Origin: Pomphorhynchus laevis
Lineage: Eukaryota; Acanthocephala; Palaeacanthocephala; Echinorhynchida; Pomphorhynchidae
DNA length: 64,000 nucleotides
Assembly: GCA_012934845.2 (NCBI GenBank)
Contig: WNNJ02000618.1
Coordinates: 62,001-126,000, forward strand
Direction of reading: 5' to 3'
The notes beneath the pieces were generated by a model. That model had not been told where the DNA came from. It was given only the letters and a program-made list of their open reading frames with translations, and made no database searches. Positions 32,665 to 41,529 of this stretch are shown here, piece by piece; position 1 is the stretch's first letter; every line of letters begins with the position of its first letter. The translations under genes were made by a program, and so were the position numbers.

Positions 32665-32746
32665 TTCACAGTTTTGTTTTTGTTGTGGTCATGTAAGCGT
32701 GCGCTGGCACGCATTTGCCACGTTAAAATAAATCTTTTTTTTTAAG

Positions 32747-34089
32747 GAAGGGAATAGAAACGCGGTCAAATGCAGCAGAAAAGTCGAGAATCACAGCCAC
32801 AGCGAGTTGATGACTGTTATCGCGACAAAACTGATGCACTTCACCTATTGCTGAATGAACCGAGCGCCCTTCGACAAACCAATGAAAACTCGGTGGGATC
32901 AAGTTACGCCTACTTAAATAATCGCGGATTCTACGCGCATGCACTTTTTCGTAGATAGAAATAAGGGAATTTTGAATTGAAACGGGCCGCAGGTCTTTAT
33001 GACATGAAGCCGATTTTTTCTTTGGTATAAAAATACGTCGGCTACAGTTAAAGCCGGCTACATCAGGAGGTGAGGCTAAAAGCATTGTGACGGCCAATTC
33101 TTTTCTTTGATCGGCTGTCAAAAGCTGACAAACACGAGAATAGAGTGAAGCGACAGAAATTGGAAGTGCCCGAAAGTGGACCCCAGGAGTTAAGGATATC
33201 TGTAACAGATAAGTCCCTGCTCCTGAAGTCACCCCAAGACGGGATTGGTTGGGGAGATTGAGTGGCTCCATAGTTGTGTAGGGATAGTAACTCTTCCAAA
33301 ACTCTGTCAAGGCCAATGCTCTGAATCAAACTCATAGCCCTGTCCCTCCAGCAGACAAACTTCTCTTTCTTGAATATCCTTTAAAAGGAAGACTGTGAAG
33401 GGTTAAGATGAGCAAGGCTCGCCCTATCCCTGCTAAGCTGGAACCTATATCTAGAGCTCCAGTATTCATTCGAGAGGGCTTGTCTGGTAGAAGCAGAGAG
33501 ATTGGGAAGATGAAGCATTTTAGCCAGGACCTTGAGTTTTGTTGGAGTGAGATTGTATATGCGACCTTTATAGGTAGTTGAAAGCAACGCGGTAGCTTGC
33601 GATGATAGGTAGGAATTAAAATCGGTCAAACTTTCATTACCAATTCTTGGGAAGAGTTGGATCGCTGCCGGAAAGAAGGCCACTCTGATGGGATCAAAGT
33701 GACACCTTCTAAGCAACGAATCTTCCTCAATCCGCCAGCGTATTATGTCATGATAGGTGGTATGTTGTTCGCGCGACTGCTAAGTTCGTATGGGTTTTAA
33801 CAACCACATCCTATGAATTAGTAGTATGTCGAGGATGAATTTGTTGTAGTGAAATGAAAGGTAAGAGTGGTGGTTTATGAATAAGATAGTCGTTCTTGAC
33901 TCTGCGGAGTGTTGCATTAATCCAATGACCAGTATTGTAGTTGAAGTCACCAAGTATAATGTCATAGCCGCTACCTAATATACGATCCAGAAGGTTACGG
34001 GTTTTATGAATTTCTCCTAACCGGATATAGACATTGGCTACGCTGATACGTTTACAAAGTGAAATCGCTAAACAAGATAGGGCTGGACA
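32747..34089 (-). mobile_element. LINE-C copy 1, 5' part (APE endonuclease and RT N-half)
   Basis: The minus strand encodes APE endonuclease SVANVYIRLGEIHKTRNLLD near 34040 and DIILGDFNYNTGHWINATLR near 33945 (GDFN motif intact), then RLYNLTPTKL-type linker KLKVLAKMLHLPN near 33540, RT block IFIPKKKSASCHKDLRPVSI near 33015, YEKVHARRIRDYLSRRNLIP near 32940, and motif A VILDFSAAFDRVSIPFL near 32790, where LINE-A copy 5 interrupts. Frameshifts separate EN from RT. EN ends abruptly at 34089. The family looks I/Jockey-like, but the clade is not settled. Confidence 0.75.
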
Positions 34090-34159
34090 AGAAAAAGGGA
34101 TGCTTTTAATAGATAATATATTTTATGAAGAAATTAATAACAAGTATGAAACATCTAAA

Positions 34160-34390
34160 ATTACAAGTCATCATTAGTAAGTACATATTGTTTGCTCTTC
34201 ATCTTCTAATCCATTGTGATGGGCTCGCGAAACTCGGAGGTTTCGTTATCGTCCGAGTCCACGCGTTGATTGTACTGCAACTCAGTTACTGTCGGGTTTT
34301 GTCCTAAAGACCGCATCACGTTTAGTTCCGGATTGATCAGTCTATTGAGGTCTCCATTGATCACATTAAAGTGCGATCCGGCTGCATCGT
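34160..34390 (-). pseudogene. Calmodulin-like (EF-hand) pseudogene fragment
   Basis: On the minus strand, HFNVINGDLNRLINPELNVM then RSLGQNPTVTELQYNQRVDS and DDNETSEFREPITMD (stop at 34206) line up with calmodulin EF-hands 1-2, whose MRSLGQNPTEAELQ...VDADGNGTIDFPEFLTMM is almost invariant. VMRSLGQNPT and the TELQ, VDxD and FxExxTM positions agree. The calcium-binding loops have lost key acidic and glycine residues, and the following in-frame stop is succeeded by KMK, as in the parent's RKMK. It is a dead fragment of about 55-60 codons between LINE-C pieces, either a captured exon or a processed-copy remnant. The match is from memory of calmodulin and needs an alignment. Confidence 0.6.
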
Positions 34391-34689
34391 ATCTGTTTGT
34401 GGGGTCTCTGGATTCGTGAAGATCGTTATCGCATTCGGATAATCTTTTAGATCATCATTCGTTGCGTAGGATGGAAAGTTTGATAATTTCATGGAGGCTT
34501 TAATTGGCTTATATGTCTTAAACCATATTTTGTAAGAATTTTTTCAAAATAATTTAAGTATTCAGAGGTCATATCAGGCGTACAAAACTAAATTATGATT
34601 CCAGACTCGAAAAATTTGACAGAATTATATATAATTCTACCTTTAAATAATTTAGAAATCTCTGAGAAAAATATCAAATAGAGATATTC

Positions 34690-35160
34690 TTTCAAAGGAT
34701 TGCGGATAATTAACAACCACCATATTGACTAATTTCGGCACGGGAGGAAGTTCCTCTTCCGTGCTTGAAGCAAAATAATTAGAAAGATCTGCACTAACCT
34801 TACTTTAATAATAAAGATTATTATTAATAAAGATCAAAGGGTTACAGAACAAACTGTTGCAAAACAATCACCAGATTGACAAATTTCGGCACGGGAGGAA
34901 GTTCCTCCACCGTATTTGGAGCAAAATAATTAGAAAGATCTGCACTAACCTTGTTTTGTTTAGTAGGAATTGCGCTTAAAAATAAGAGTTGTTGAGTCTT
35001 TTGAAGCACCTCACATGTTTTCGCTGCTACACATCGTACGTTTATCCGGAAAATACGACTATTTTGATATATTGATACGACTATTTTTCCGGATAAACGT
35101 GCAATCTGTATAAACACACATTTCAATATTCCATCACATACTTATTATATTGCGAAACAA
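34690..35160 (-). mobile_element. LINE-C ORF1 N-terminal piece with internal tandem duplication
   Basis: Minus-strand KVSADLSNYFAPNTVEELPP then VPKFVNLVIV (34850-34960) and its imperfect copy KVSADLSNYFASSTEEELPP, VPKLVNMVVV (34700-34800) form a tandem duplication of about 150 bp. ELPPVPKFVNL corresponds to QLPPVMKLLNL in the ORF1 of the LINE-C copy at 51.6 kb, which identifies the piece. Confidence 0.55.
35038..35100. repeat. Snap-back palindrome (16-bp arms, 31-nt loop)
   Basis: ACGTTTATCCGGAAAA (35038-35053) and its exact reverse complement (35085-35100). The loop contains TACGACTATTTT twice. Confidence 0.9.
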
Positions 35161-35429
35161 AGAGAAAGAAAAACGGATTTAAAAGCGAACATTTCGGAGC
35201 GTTCAAAGATTTCAGTTTTTGGAGCGAATAACATTGTAATTCCAGCGATAAAAACGATGATTTTCTCATACGATACTCACTCTACACGTCGAACAACGAA
35301 CAAGGTTAGTAATGTTTTGTTGACTCCTGGTGATGAGGAGATGCTTCCCCCATCACCAGGATAATTTATACTAGTACCAAAACAGAAGAATTTATTAATA
35401 AAAAAACAAAAAATTCCTCAACCACGTCA

Positions 35430-36050
35430 AAAACTATTTGACACTTTTCTAAAAAGTTTTGTTCTGAATATCCCACGAGGATAATTTTCAATGCGGTAAA
35501 GTTCTATCCAGCCGATATCACGATCTCCTTTGCTACGGTGGACCTGGCAAAGGAATACACTATGTTTTTCACGTCATATTTTGCCGAATTCGGCGAATTA
35601 ATCGAAAAACCAATAATTTCGACTTTGAAAGTCACTAATTTGCCGTGCTGGCTTGAAGAAGGAGACCTGGATTCTCTCTGTGAATATTTCAAAGTCAACA
35701 ACTTTCGGCTTCTTAAAGGACGGAACGGGGAACCTATCCCCGTCGGATTTTGCTCTACCCCATTAGATAAGGCTGATATACTCGATAAATCAAATAACAG
35801 CCCCTTTATGGCGCTAAACATCAAGTTCCAACTGATTGAAAATGACGAATTCACCTTCCCCCACTGCAGTCGTTGTCACGAATGGGGGCATTGAGCCTCC
35901 AACTGCAGTGGGACCTCCACCTGTGGGGTTTGTGAATCGGCTGCTTGCCGGGCCCTATTGTCAAACGAGCGTTGTGCCCCCCCCCGCCCTGCTTTAACTA
36001 CGAGGGTGCCATCCTGCCTGGGGCAGGAAATGCGCTGTATTAAAAGATTA
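35430..36050 (+). mobile_element. LINE-C ORF1 piece with CCHC zinc knuckles
   Basis: The plus strand reads EYPTRIIFNAVKFYPADITI, SFATVDLAKEYTMFFTSYFA, then VTNLPCWLEEGDLDSLCEYF and LLKGRNGEPIPVGFC, ending in the first zinc knuckle CSRCHEWGH-x-ASNC and a second start CGVCESAAC near 35925. The two knuckles are of the gag-like type seen in I/Jockey-group ORF1 proteins, which bind LINE RNA. A stop replaces the residue after GH. 35560-35975 is one arm of a large inverted repeat whose other arm is 37030-37443. Confidence 0.7.
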
Positions 36051-36199
36051 TTTTAAAAATAACACTTTTTCTAGACAATGAGTGTAATCAAGTAAGTAAT
36101 GATTTATCTGTTCCTGATAATACTCTGGAGAGGGAACTTCCCAAATTCCAAAATAGGTCAACTTAATAATTATTAAACTATCGGCGCCTTAAGAAAGGC

Positions 36200-36840
36200 A
36201 ACATCTATTCAATATCTTTTTAAAAGAATTCGCTAACCAATATAAAAAAACGAATTTTATTTAATGCAATTAAGTATTACGAACGGCAAATTAAAATTTC
36301 CTTCGTTTCGCCCAACTTGGAAAAATCCTATACAGTATTTTTCAATGACAGATATTCAAATTTAGCAATCATCTCGTCGAAGCCGATTAGTTCGTCAGTA
36401 ACAATTAATAATATTCTTGCATTCCTCACAAAAGACAATGTATAATTTCTATAAAAAGACTTTAACATATCCAATATTATATTCATTACAGACAAGAAAG
36501 GATTTCCCATCCCGGTAGAATTTTGAAACGCCCCGGTGGATGTCCCTCAGAATCTCACGAACTCTCCTTGTAACCCCTTAATGAGGTACAATCTAAAGTT
36601 TTTTTATTGGATACGAATACATTAACGTACCCCACTGCAATAATTGCCACCAGTGGGGACATTGATCCTCTGTTGCTCCTTGCCACAGAAATGCGGGGTT
36701 TGCGGCTCAAATACGCTACATCAGACTAAATGCGAGAGTATACCTTGCTGCTTGAAATGTGTGGGTGAGCAACCCGCATGATCAAAAAAATTTAGTTTCT
36801 TTAACTATCAACAGCGGTACAGGTATGTAACTCAAACCCA
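36200..36840 (+). mobile_element. Divergent LINE-C-like ORF1 piece
   Basis: Plus strand: KISFVSPNLEKSYTVFFNDR near 36290, GFPIPVEF near 36500, RYNLKF near 36580, knuckle PHCNNCHQWGH near 36630 and second knuckle KCGVCGSNTLHQTKC near 36690, then CCLKC near 36745. It aligns block for block with the ORF1 at 35.5 kb but is much more divergent, so it represents a second subfamily or an older copy. Several stops. Confidence 0.6.
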
Positions 36841-37029
36841 ATAGTTAGGCTGAAGCTCTCACAGCCGATAAAAAGAAGAAAGAATTTATGATGTTGATAT
36901 ACTGAAATTAATGGAAAAGAAACATCAAGAATCTATAGTTTGCTTGGAGAAGTCAAATCGTTAGTTGGTCAACTGGGTAATTCCATCCGAGCTCCCTTAG
37001 TTGAGGGATCATTGATGACAATAGGCCTC

Positions 37030-37443
37030 AATTACACTCGTTTGACAATAAAGCCAGGCAAGCAACCAATTCACAAACCCCACAGGTGGCAGGGTCTCAC
37101 TGCAGTTGGAGGCCCAATGCCCCCATTTGTGACAACGACTGCAGTGGGTGAAGGTGAATTCATCACTTTCAATCAGTTAAAACTTGATGTTTAGCGCCAT
37201 AAAGGTGTTGTTATTTGATTTATCGAGTATATCAGCCCGATCTAATGGGGCAGAGCAAAATCCGACGGGGATAGGTTCCTCGTTCCGTCCTTTAAGAAGC
37301 CGAAAGTTGTTGACTTTGAAATATTCACAGAGAGAATCCAGGTCTCCTTCTTCAAGCCAGCACGGCAAATTAGTGACTTTCAAAGTCGAAATTATTGGTT
37401 TTTCGATTAATTCGCCAGATTCGGCAAAATATGACGTGAAAAA
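37030..37443 (-). mobile_element. LINE-C ORF1 piece, inverted-repeat partner of 35560-35975
   Basis: Minus strand MFFTSYFAESGELIEKPIIS, then VTNLPCWLEEGDLDSLCEYF and ADILDKSNNNTFMALNIKF differ at only a few residues from the plus-strand piece 1.1 kb upstream. The knuckle region (CSRCHKWGHWASNC) is readable through RC of 37110-37150. Transcripts crossing both arms could form double-stranded RNA of about 400 bp. Confidence 0.7.
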
Positions 37444-37559
37444 CATATCCCGATCTAATTATTTATTTCGACGAACAAAAAAATATAATCAAGTCCGATA
37501 AGAGAAATGGTACAGCACAGTATATAGCACCGAATAAGCTGATATGCACGAACTCTTTG

Positions 37560-38250
37560 TGGGCAGTCGTAACCCAGGGAAATGATAATAATGCCCGTGG
37601 GCAAATGTATTTTCCTGTTGGAACAGGAGGTGGAAAGGGCGTCGTTTTCGCCTCTGGTTCAGTTTAAACGGAAGGCGTCCCACTCCGGTTACACTATTGC
37701 AATAAGAAGTAGTCAAGGGCCTTTTTCACTGAATATCCTTCAGTGGGATTCAGGAGGTGCTTCCACCCTTAAGCTTCTATCTGGTAGAGATGTAGATGTT
37801 ATAGTCCTTCAGGAGACGCGGTCTATACGTCTACTCTAGGGCATTATTCGATTTATCCCTAAGTATATATACTCACACTTAACTCCGTATATAACCCCTC
37901 TACACTCCTCTTCTTCTCAAAGTCTTCTAACCTTAGTTAAAAGCTCCTTAAGGTCTTCTCACTTATTAAACTACTCAGGTCCAGCCTTGTCTTGTTTAGT
38001 TATATCACTTGTCAAAAACGGTAAACACATCAGCATAGCTAATGTCTACATCCGGCCGGAGGAGATTCACAAGAATCGTGACCTCCTGAATAGGATTATG
38101 TACTTGGTGAATTCAACGACAGAACTGGTCGTTGGATTAATGCAGCACTCCGCAGAGCCGGGAATGATTATTTTATTCACAAATCACCGACCCCATCTTC
38201 CATTGCATATCAACAAACTCACTTTTCGACATATTACTGCTACATAGAAC
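37560..38250 (+). mobile_element. LINE-C endonuclease piece
   Basis: The plus strand begins the APE domain with FSLNILQWDSGGASTLKLLS near 37728 and DVDVIVLQETRSIR near 37793 (catalytic E in QETR), continues in other frames to GKHISIANVYIRPEEIHKNR near 38018 and ends near HWIN-like sequence at 38140, where the GDFN block is damaged. It is homologous to the minus-strand endonuclease at 33.8-34.1 kb. The RT part is absent. Confidence 0.65.
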
Positions 38251-38329
38251 TTATTAATACCCGTCTGCAATAAGCAGTCGTGCCAAAAACCGACTACCTC
38301 TTATGACCGAATACGGAAAGCACGAAATT

Positions 38330-38480
38330 TAATATATGAAATTTCATTTATGGAAACTTCATGCATGAATATTCATACATGAAAATTCATACAAATTCAT
38401 ATACGCAAAACTTCATATATGAAAAATCATACATTGTGAAATTTAATATACGAAGAATTATACACGGATATTCAAACAAT
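38330..38480. repeat. Degenerate short tandem repeat (TTCATACATGAAAA-like)
   Basis: About ten imperfect 14-18 bp units alternating TTCATA and ATGAAAA, giving many small palindromes (for example TTCATACATGAAAATTCATA). AT-rich, no coding. Confidence 0.65.
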
Positions 38481-38689
38481 TTATTAAAACATAAAACATA
38501 TTTTATTTATTTTAGTTTTAAAATTTCTGTCGTTTTTTGTTATATAATTTAAACTAATTTGATTGCAAAATATATAATATTAGATTATATATGGATTTTA
38601 TAGATTTAATTATATATAGATTATTTGAGATCAATATCACAATAACTGAAAAACTAGCTATTCTTGGAATTTTCAATTAAATGATATGA

Positions 38690-40110
38690 TATTTAATTAC
38701 AATTGCATGTGCAATTTTTTTTTTGCAACCGAGCGAATATAATCCATAGTGGGTAAAGTTCTGTATTCCTCCACGACATTTCTTAAACGCTGAGCATTGT
38801 CGTGATAAGATTTTTACTGTGAATTCTGTTGACCCATCATATCTGATAAATTCGGACCTCATTCAATGATTGATCTAGTTTTAGATTGTCGATTAACTTC
38901 CAAATCGATGAATGCTCCGCTTCGACCATGAAGTAAACCGCACGATGTCAACCTTCACCATAATTGTTTGTCTTTGAAATGCCTTGAATAGCTCTATTAA
39001 AGCAATTCCACGATTTCATTTCATATCGAGGGTCACTATCTTGTCCACGTCGGTTAGCACCAATTTGTGTCCTAAAAGTAATCGATAAAAAGATTCAGGC
39101 CTTCGAATTCAGCATATGAAGCCTCTTGACCAATAATACAAATGATAAAATGACATCTTCTACAGGAACAAATGCAAGTGCTTGGAAGCATTTCACGTGG
39201 CAAGCAAACTCTGGGTCTTCTTTATAATTGCTGAAAATGATAGGAAAGATATGAATTTTTCTCCAAAGGGACTGCCCAAAGTGGAAGAGACAGCCGACCT
39301 GCCCTGTTTTCGGAAAAGCACTTATTATTGCATTGCGAGCACCTATCTCAAAGTCCGTCATACCGCTAATTGACTGAATATTCGGATTAAAGGTTTTAAA
39401 GGCAGCAAACATTCTTTGATATGTACATTCGGTTTTATTAGGGATAAGATCATAAATGGAGGACAGCATGATATTATATTTACAGCATGTATAATGTATA
39501 ACTGTACAAACAACGTTGGGGTAACTTCAAATGTACCATCCGCATACCAATGCTGAGTAGTCTCCATCATTTTCAAATTCTGTTTTGTTCCAAAGATAAT
39601 AAATAATTCGCTTTTCGCATCCAGAATCAAAAAGTAAAAACTCCTCTCCTTTTGGATTTTTCTTGAACTCACTTGGTAAATAATTGTCTGCAATGACATT
39701 GTCACCGTATATGGATACTTAGAAGCTTGACGTTTAAGTTGCAAGCAACGTTTCATAGAGATCGTTGGTGGAAGACAAGCGGCGACACTTTGAATAATCT
39801 GGGAGGTGCCTTGCGCAATTAAACTTTGAGTTGTTTCTTTGAGGAAGTTGATGCTGTTTGTATTTGGCTGTATATCTTCATGGCTTCAATTTTTGCTATA
39901 TCCGCAGAATGATTAGGATTTTTATTATAAACAACTTCATTTTGTGTGAACTCGACCTTTTCACTTAAACTTTTGAGCATCCATACATAACCAATTATTA
40001 AAATTTTCTCATGGCGTTTGCAAAATTTACCTGAATCTATCGTATCCACTGAAATAAACAAAAAAAATAAACAAATTTTGTGTTTGAAGTCCATACAATG
40101 TAGCCAGCAT
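38690..40110 (-). mobile_element. MULE (Mutator-like) DNA transposon with FLYWCH-type N-terminus, broken
   Basis: Minus-strand pieces form a Mutator-like transposase in order: a FLYWCH-like finger remnant (YVWMLKSLSEKVEFTQ...NPNHSADIAKIEAMKI, 39850-40000); the MULE core HWYADGTFEVTPTLFVQLYI near 39545 with the first catalytic D; MTDFEIGARNAIISAFP near 39350 with the second; GCLFHFGQSLWRKI near 39285; ALAFVPVEDVI near 39160; and the C-terminal TNNYGEG...IWKLIDNLKLDQ near 38900-38980. Frameshifts lie near 39365 and 39790 and stops occur downstream of 39095. MULE transposases cut and paste via a DDE nuclease and usually make 8-10 bp duplications. I found no terminal inverted repeats, so the ends are undefined. 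Confidence 0.75.
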
Positions 40111-40446
40111 TGGAACGATGAAAAAATCGGATTTCATTGCTAGCTTGGCTACAGGGCCTGGTTACTCATTAGAAAGGTTCGAAGCATGTATTTGCGTAAA
40201 CCAGCAATTCTAATTCCATATCAAGGATATGGAATTAACGTCAAGTAACAAATGAAAATCGTAGTTGTTTTTAGTTTTTGCAAAACTTGGCGAACCGAAG
40301 ATGCACGCGCTCTTTTCTTTCTAATGAAGAGGTTCCGCGCCGCAATCCAGGGGCGCCGCAATCCAGCATTTGATTAAATGTTAATAAGATTTTTAGAGTA
40401 CACTACTTCATCAAAGAATCGTTTGGCAATTAATAAACTTTTCACT

Positions 40447-40700
40447 CTTATTTGCTCCCTTCCAAGCCGCTTTTCGCTCTAATCACTCTACTGAAATTGC
40501 ATGTCTTAAAGTTTATAATGACCTACTCATCTGGCGCGATCATAAATTATGTAGTGTCATAGTTTCTCTTGATCTATCGTCTGCTTTTGACATCATCGAT
40601 CACTCGATTCTTCTCTATCGCCTTCGTCATGATTATGACTTCTCTTTACCCACTGTATCATGGTTTTCTTCAAATCTATCAAACTCTGAACCGTATGCGT
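40447..40700 (+). mobile_element. LINE-A-related RT fragment (motif A region)
   Basis: Plus strand FAPFQAAFRSNHSTEIACLK, VYNDLLIWRDHKLCSVIVSL and DLSSAFDIIDHSILLYRLRH align with LINE-A copy 5 at 31440-31640. It stops at the snap-back palindrome 40682-40717. Confidence 0.75.
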
Positions 40701-40717
40701 AAGCATACGGTTCAGAG
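40682..40717. repeat. Perfect snap-back palindrome (16-bp arms, 4-nt loop)
   Basis: ACTCTGAACCGTATGC at 40682-40697, loop GTAA, and its exact reverse complement 40702-40717. It marks the sudden end of similarity to LINE-A. Confidence 0.92.
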
Positions 40718-41109
40718 TGTCTTTCTTCTCATTTGTACAGTATCAGATCCTATAGAATTGTTTCGACTGATGAAGTTCGTGATTTTCTCATGCATATGCA
40801 ATTGACAAACGATATTGATAGACGTTGCAGTTCCTGGATAAAGATGATTTATCTGATTAAAAGAGTTTTTGTCACTATCTACACTGTGTTTTGTTCGGAT
40901 ATACAACGCGCTAGTTCAACCTCACATCGAACATTATGCATTTAAGCGTCGTTCCTTTTCACGATAGGCGAAATGAGAGACTTAAAGACAATTCTACGGA
41001 ATGGCAGCAAACTCATGCGACGAGGTAAAATGATGATCAATAATGATCGATTAACATTGATGGGTATGATATCAGTGAAAACAAGACTACTCGTTCTGAA
41101 TCTCCTCGC

Positions 41110-41435
41110 GATGTGACATACATCTCTTAACTCCTCACTACCATCTTCGTACCGCCCTATATCACTTCTCCCAACCGTCTATAAACTCCTTGAGTGTCTC
41201 ATTCTTGAGCAAGTTAATACAAATCTCTTTTATCCAACTTATTTCCTCGATTCCATGCAACTATTCGATATAATCACTTTACTGAAATTGCCTGTCTTAA
41301 AGTTTATAATGACTTACTCATATCGCGTGATTAAAAATTATGTAGTGTCATAGTTTCTCTTGATCTATCGTCTGCTTTTGACATCGTCGATCACTCGATT
41401 CTTCTCTATCGCCTTCGTCATGATCTTTGCCTCGG
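41110..41435 (+). mobile_element. LINE-A-related RT fragment (second)
   Basis: Read across frames: NSSLPSSYRPISLLPTVYKL then LECLILEQVNTNLFYPT (41120-41245), FRATIRYNHFTEIACLKVYN and SVIVSLDLSSAFDIVDHSIL (41255-41420). Overlaps in content with the fragment at 40.45 kb, so the two are separate copies or a local duplication (VIVSLDLSSAFDI is shared almost base for base). Confidence 0.65.
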
Positions 41436-41529
41436 TTGTTTTTAACAAAAATAATGTCTGGCAGAGGGTAAAATAAAAAATATGGTGGCCGCAGTGTCTT
41501 TTATATAGCTTGCCAACATCTATATTTTC

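Larger units (their letters stand above)
28143..32746 (+). mobile_element. LINE-A copy 5: full-length element nested in LINE-C
   Basis: Spans about 28146-32743 (4.6 kb). The 5' UTR contains a direct duplication of CCCGTCATCTACAATAAATA (near 28280 and 28320). ORF1 begins at 28404; ORF2 begins near 29765, overlapping the ORF1 end by about 37 nt in another frame; the tail is hairpin GCGTGCGCTGGCACGC, AATAAA and T9. The host LINE-C sequence GAGATAAGGAAGGG is split here with AAG on both sides, a 3-4 bp duplication. It is the best LINE-A reference in the window, although ORF1 and ORF2 each contain interruptions. Confidence 0.88.
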
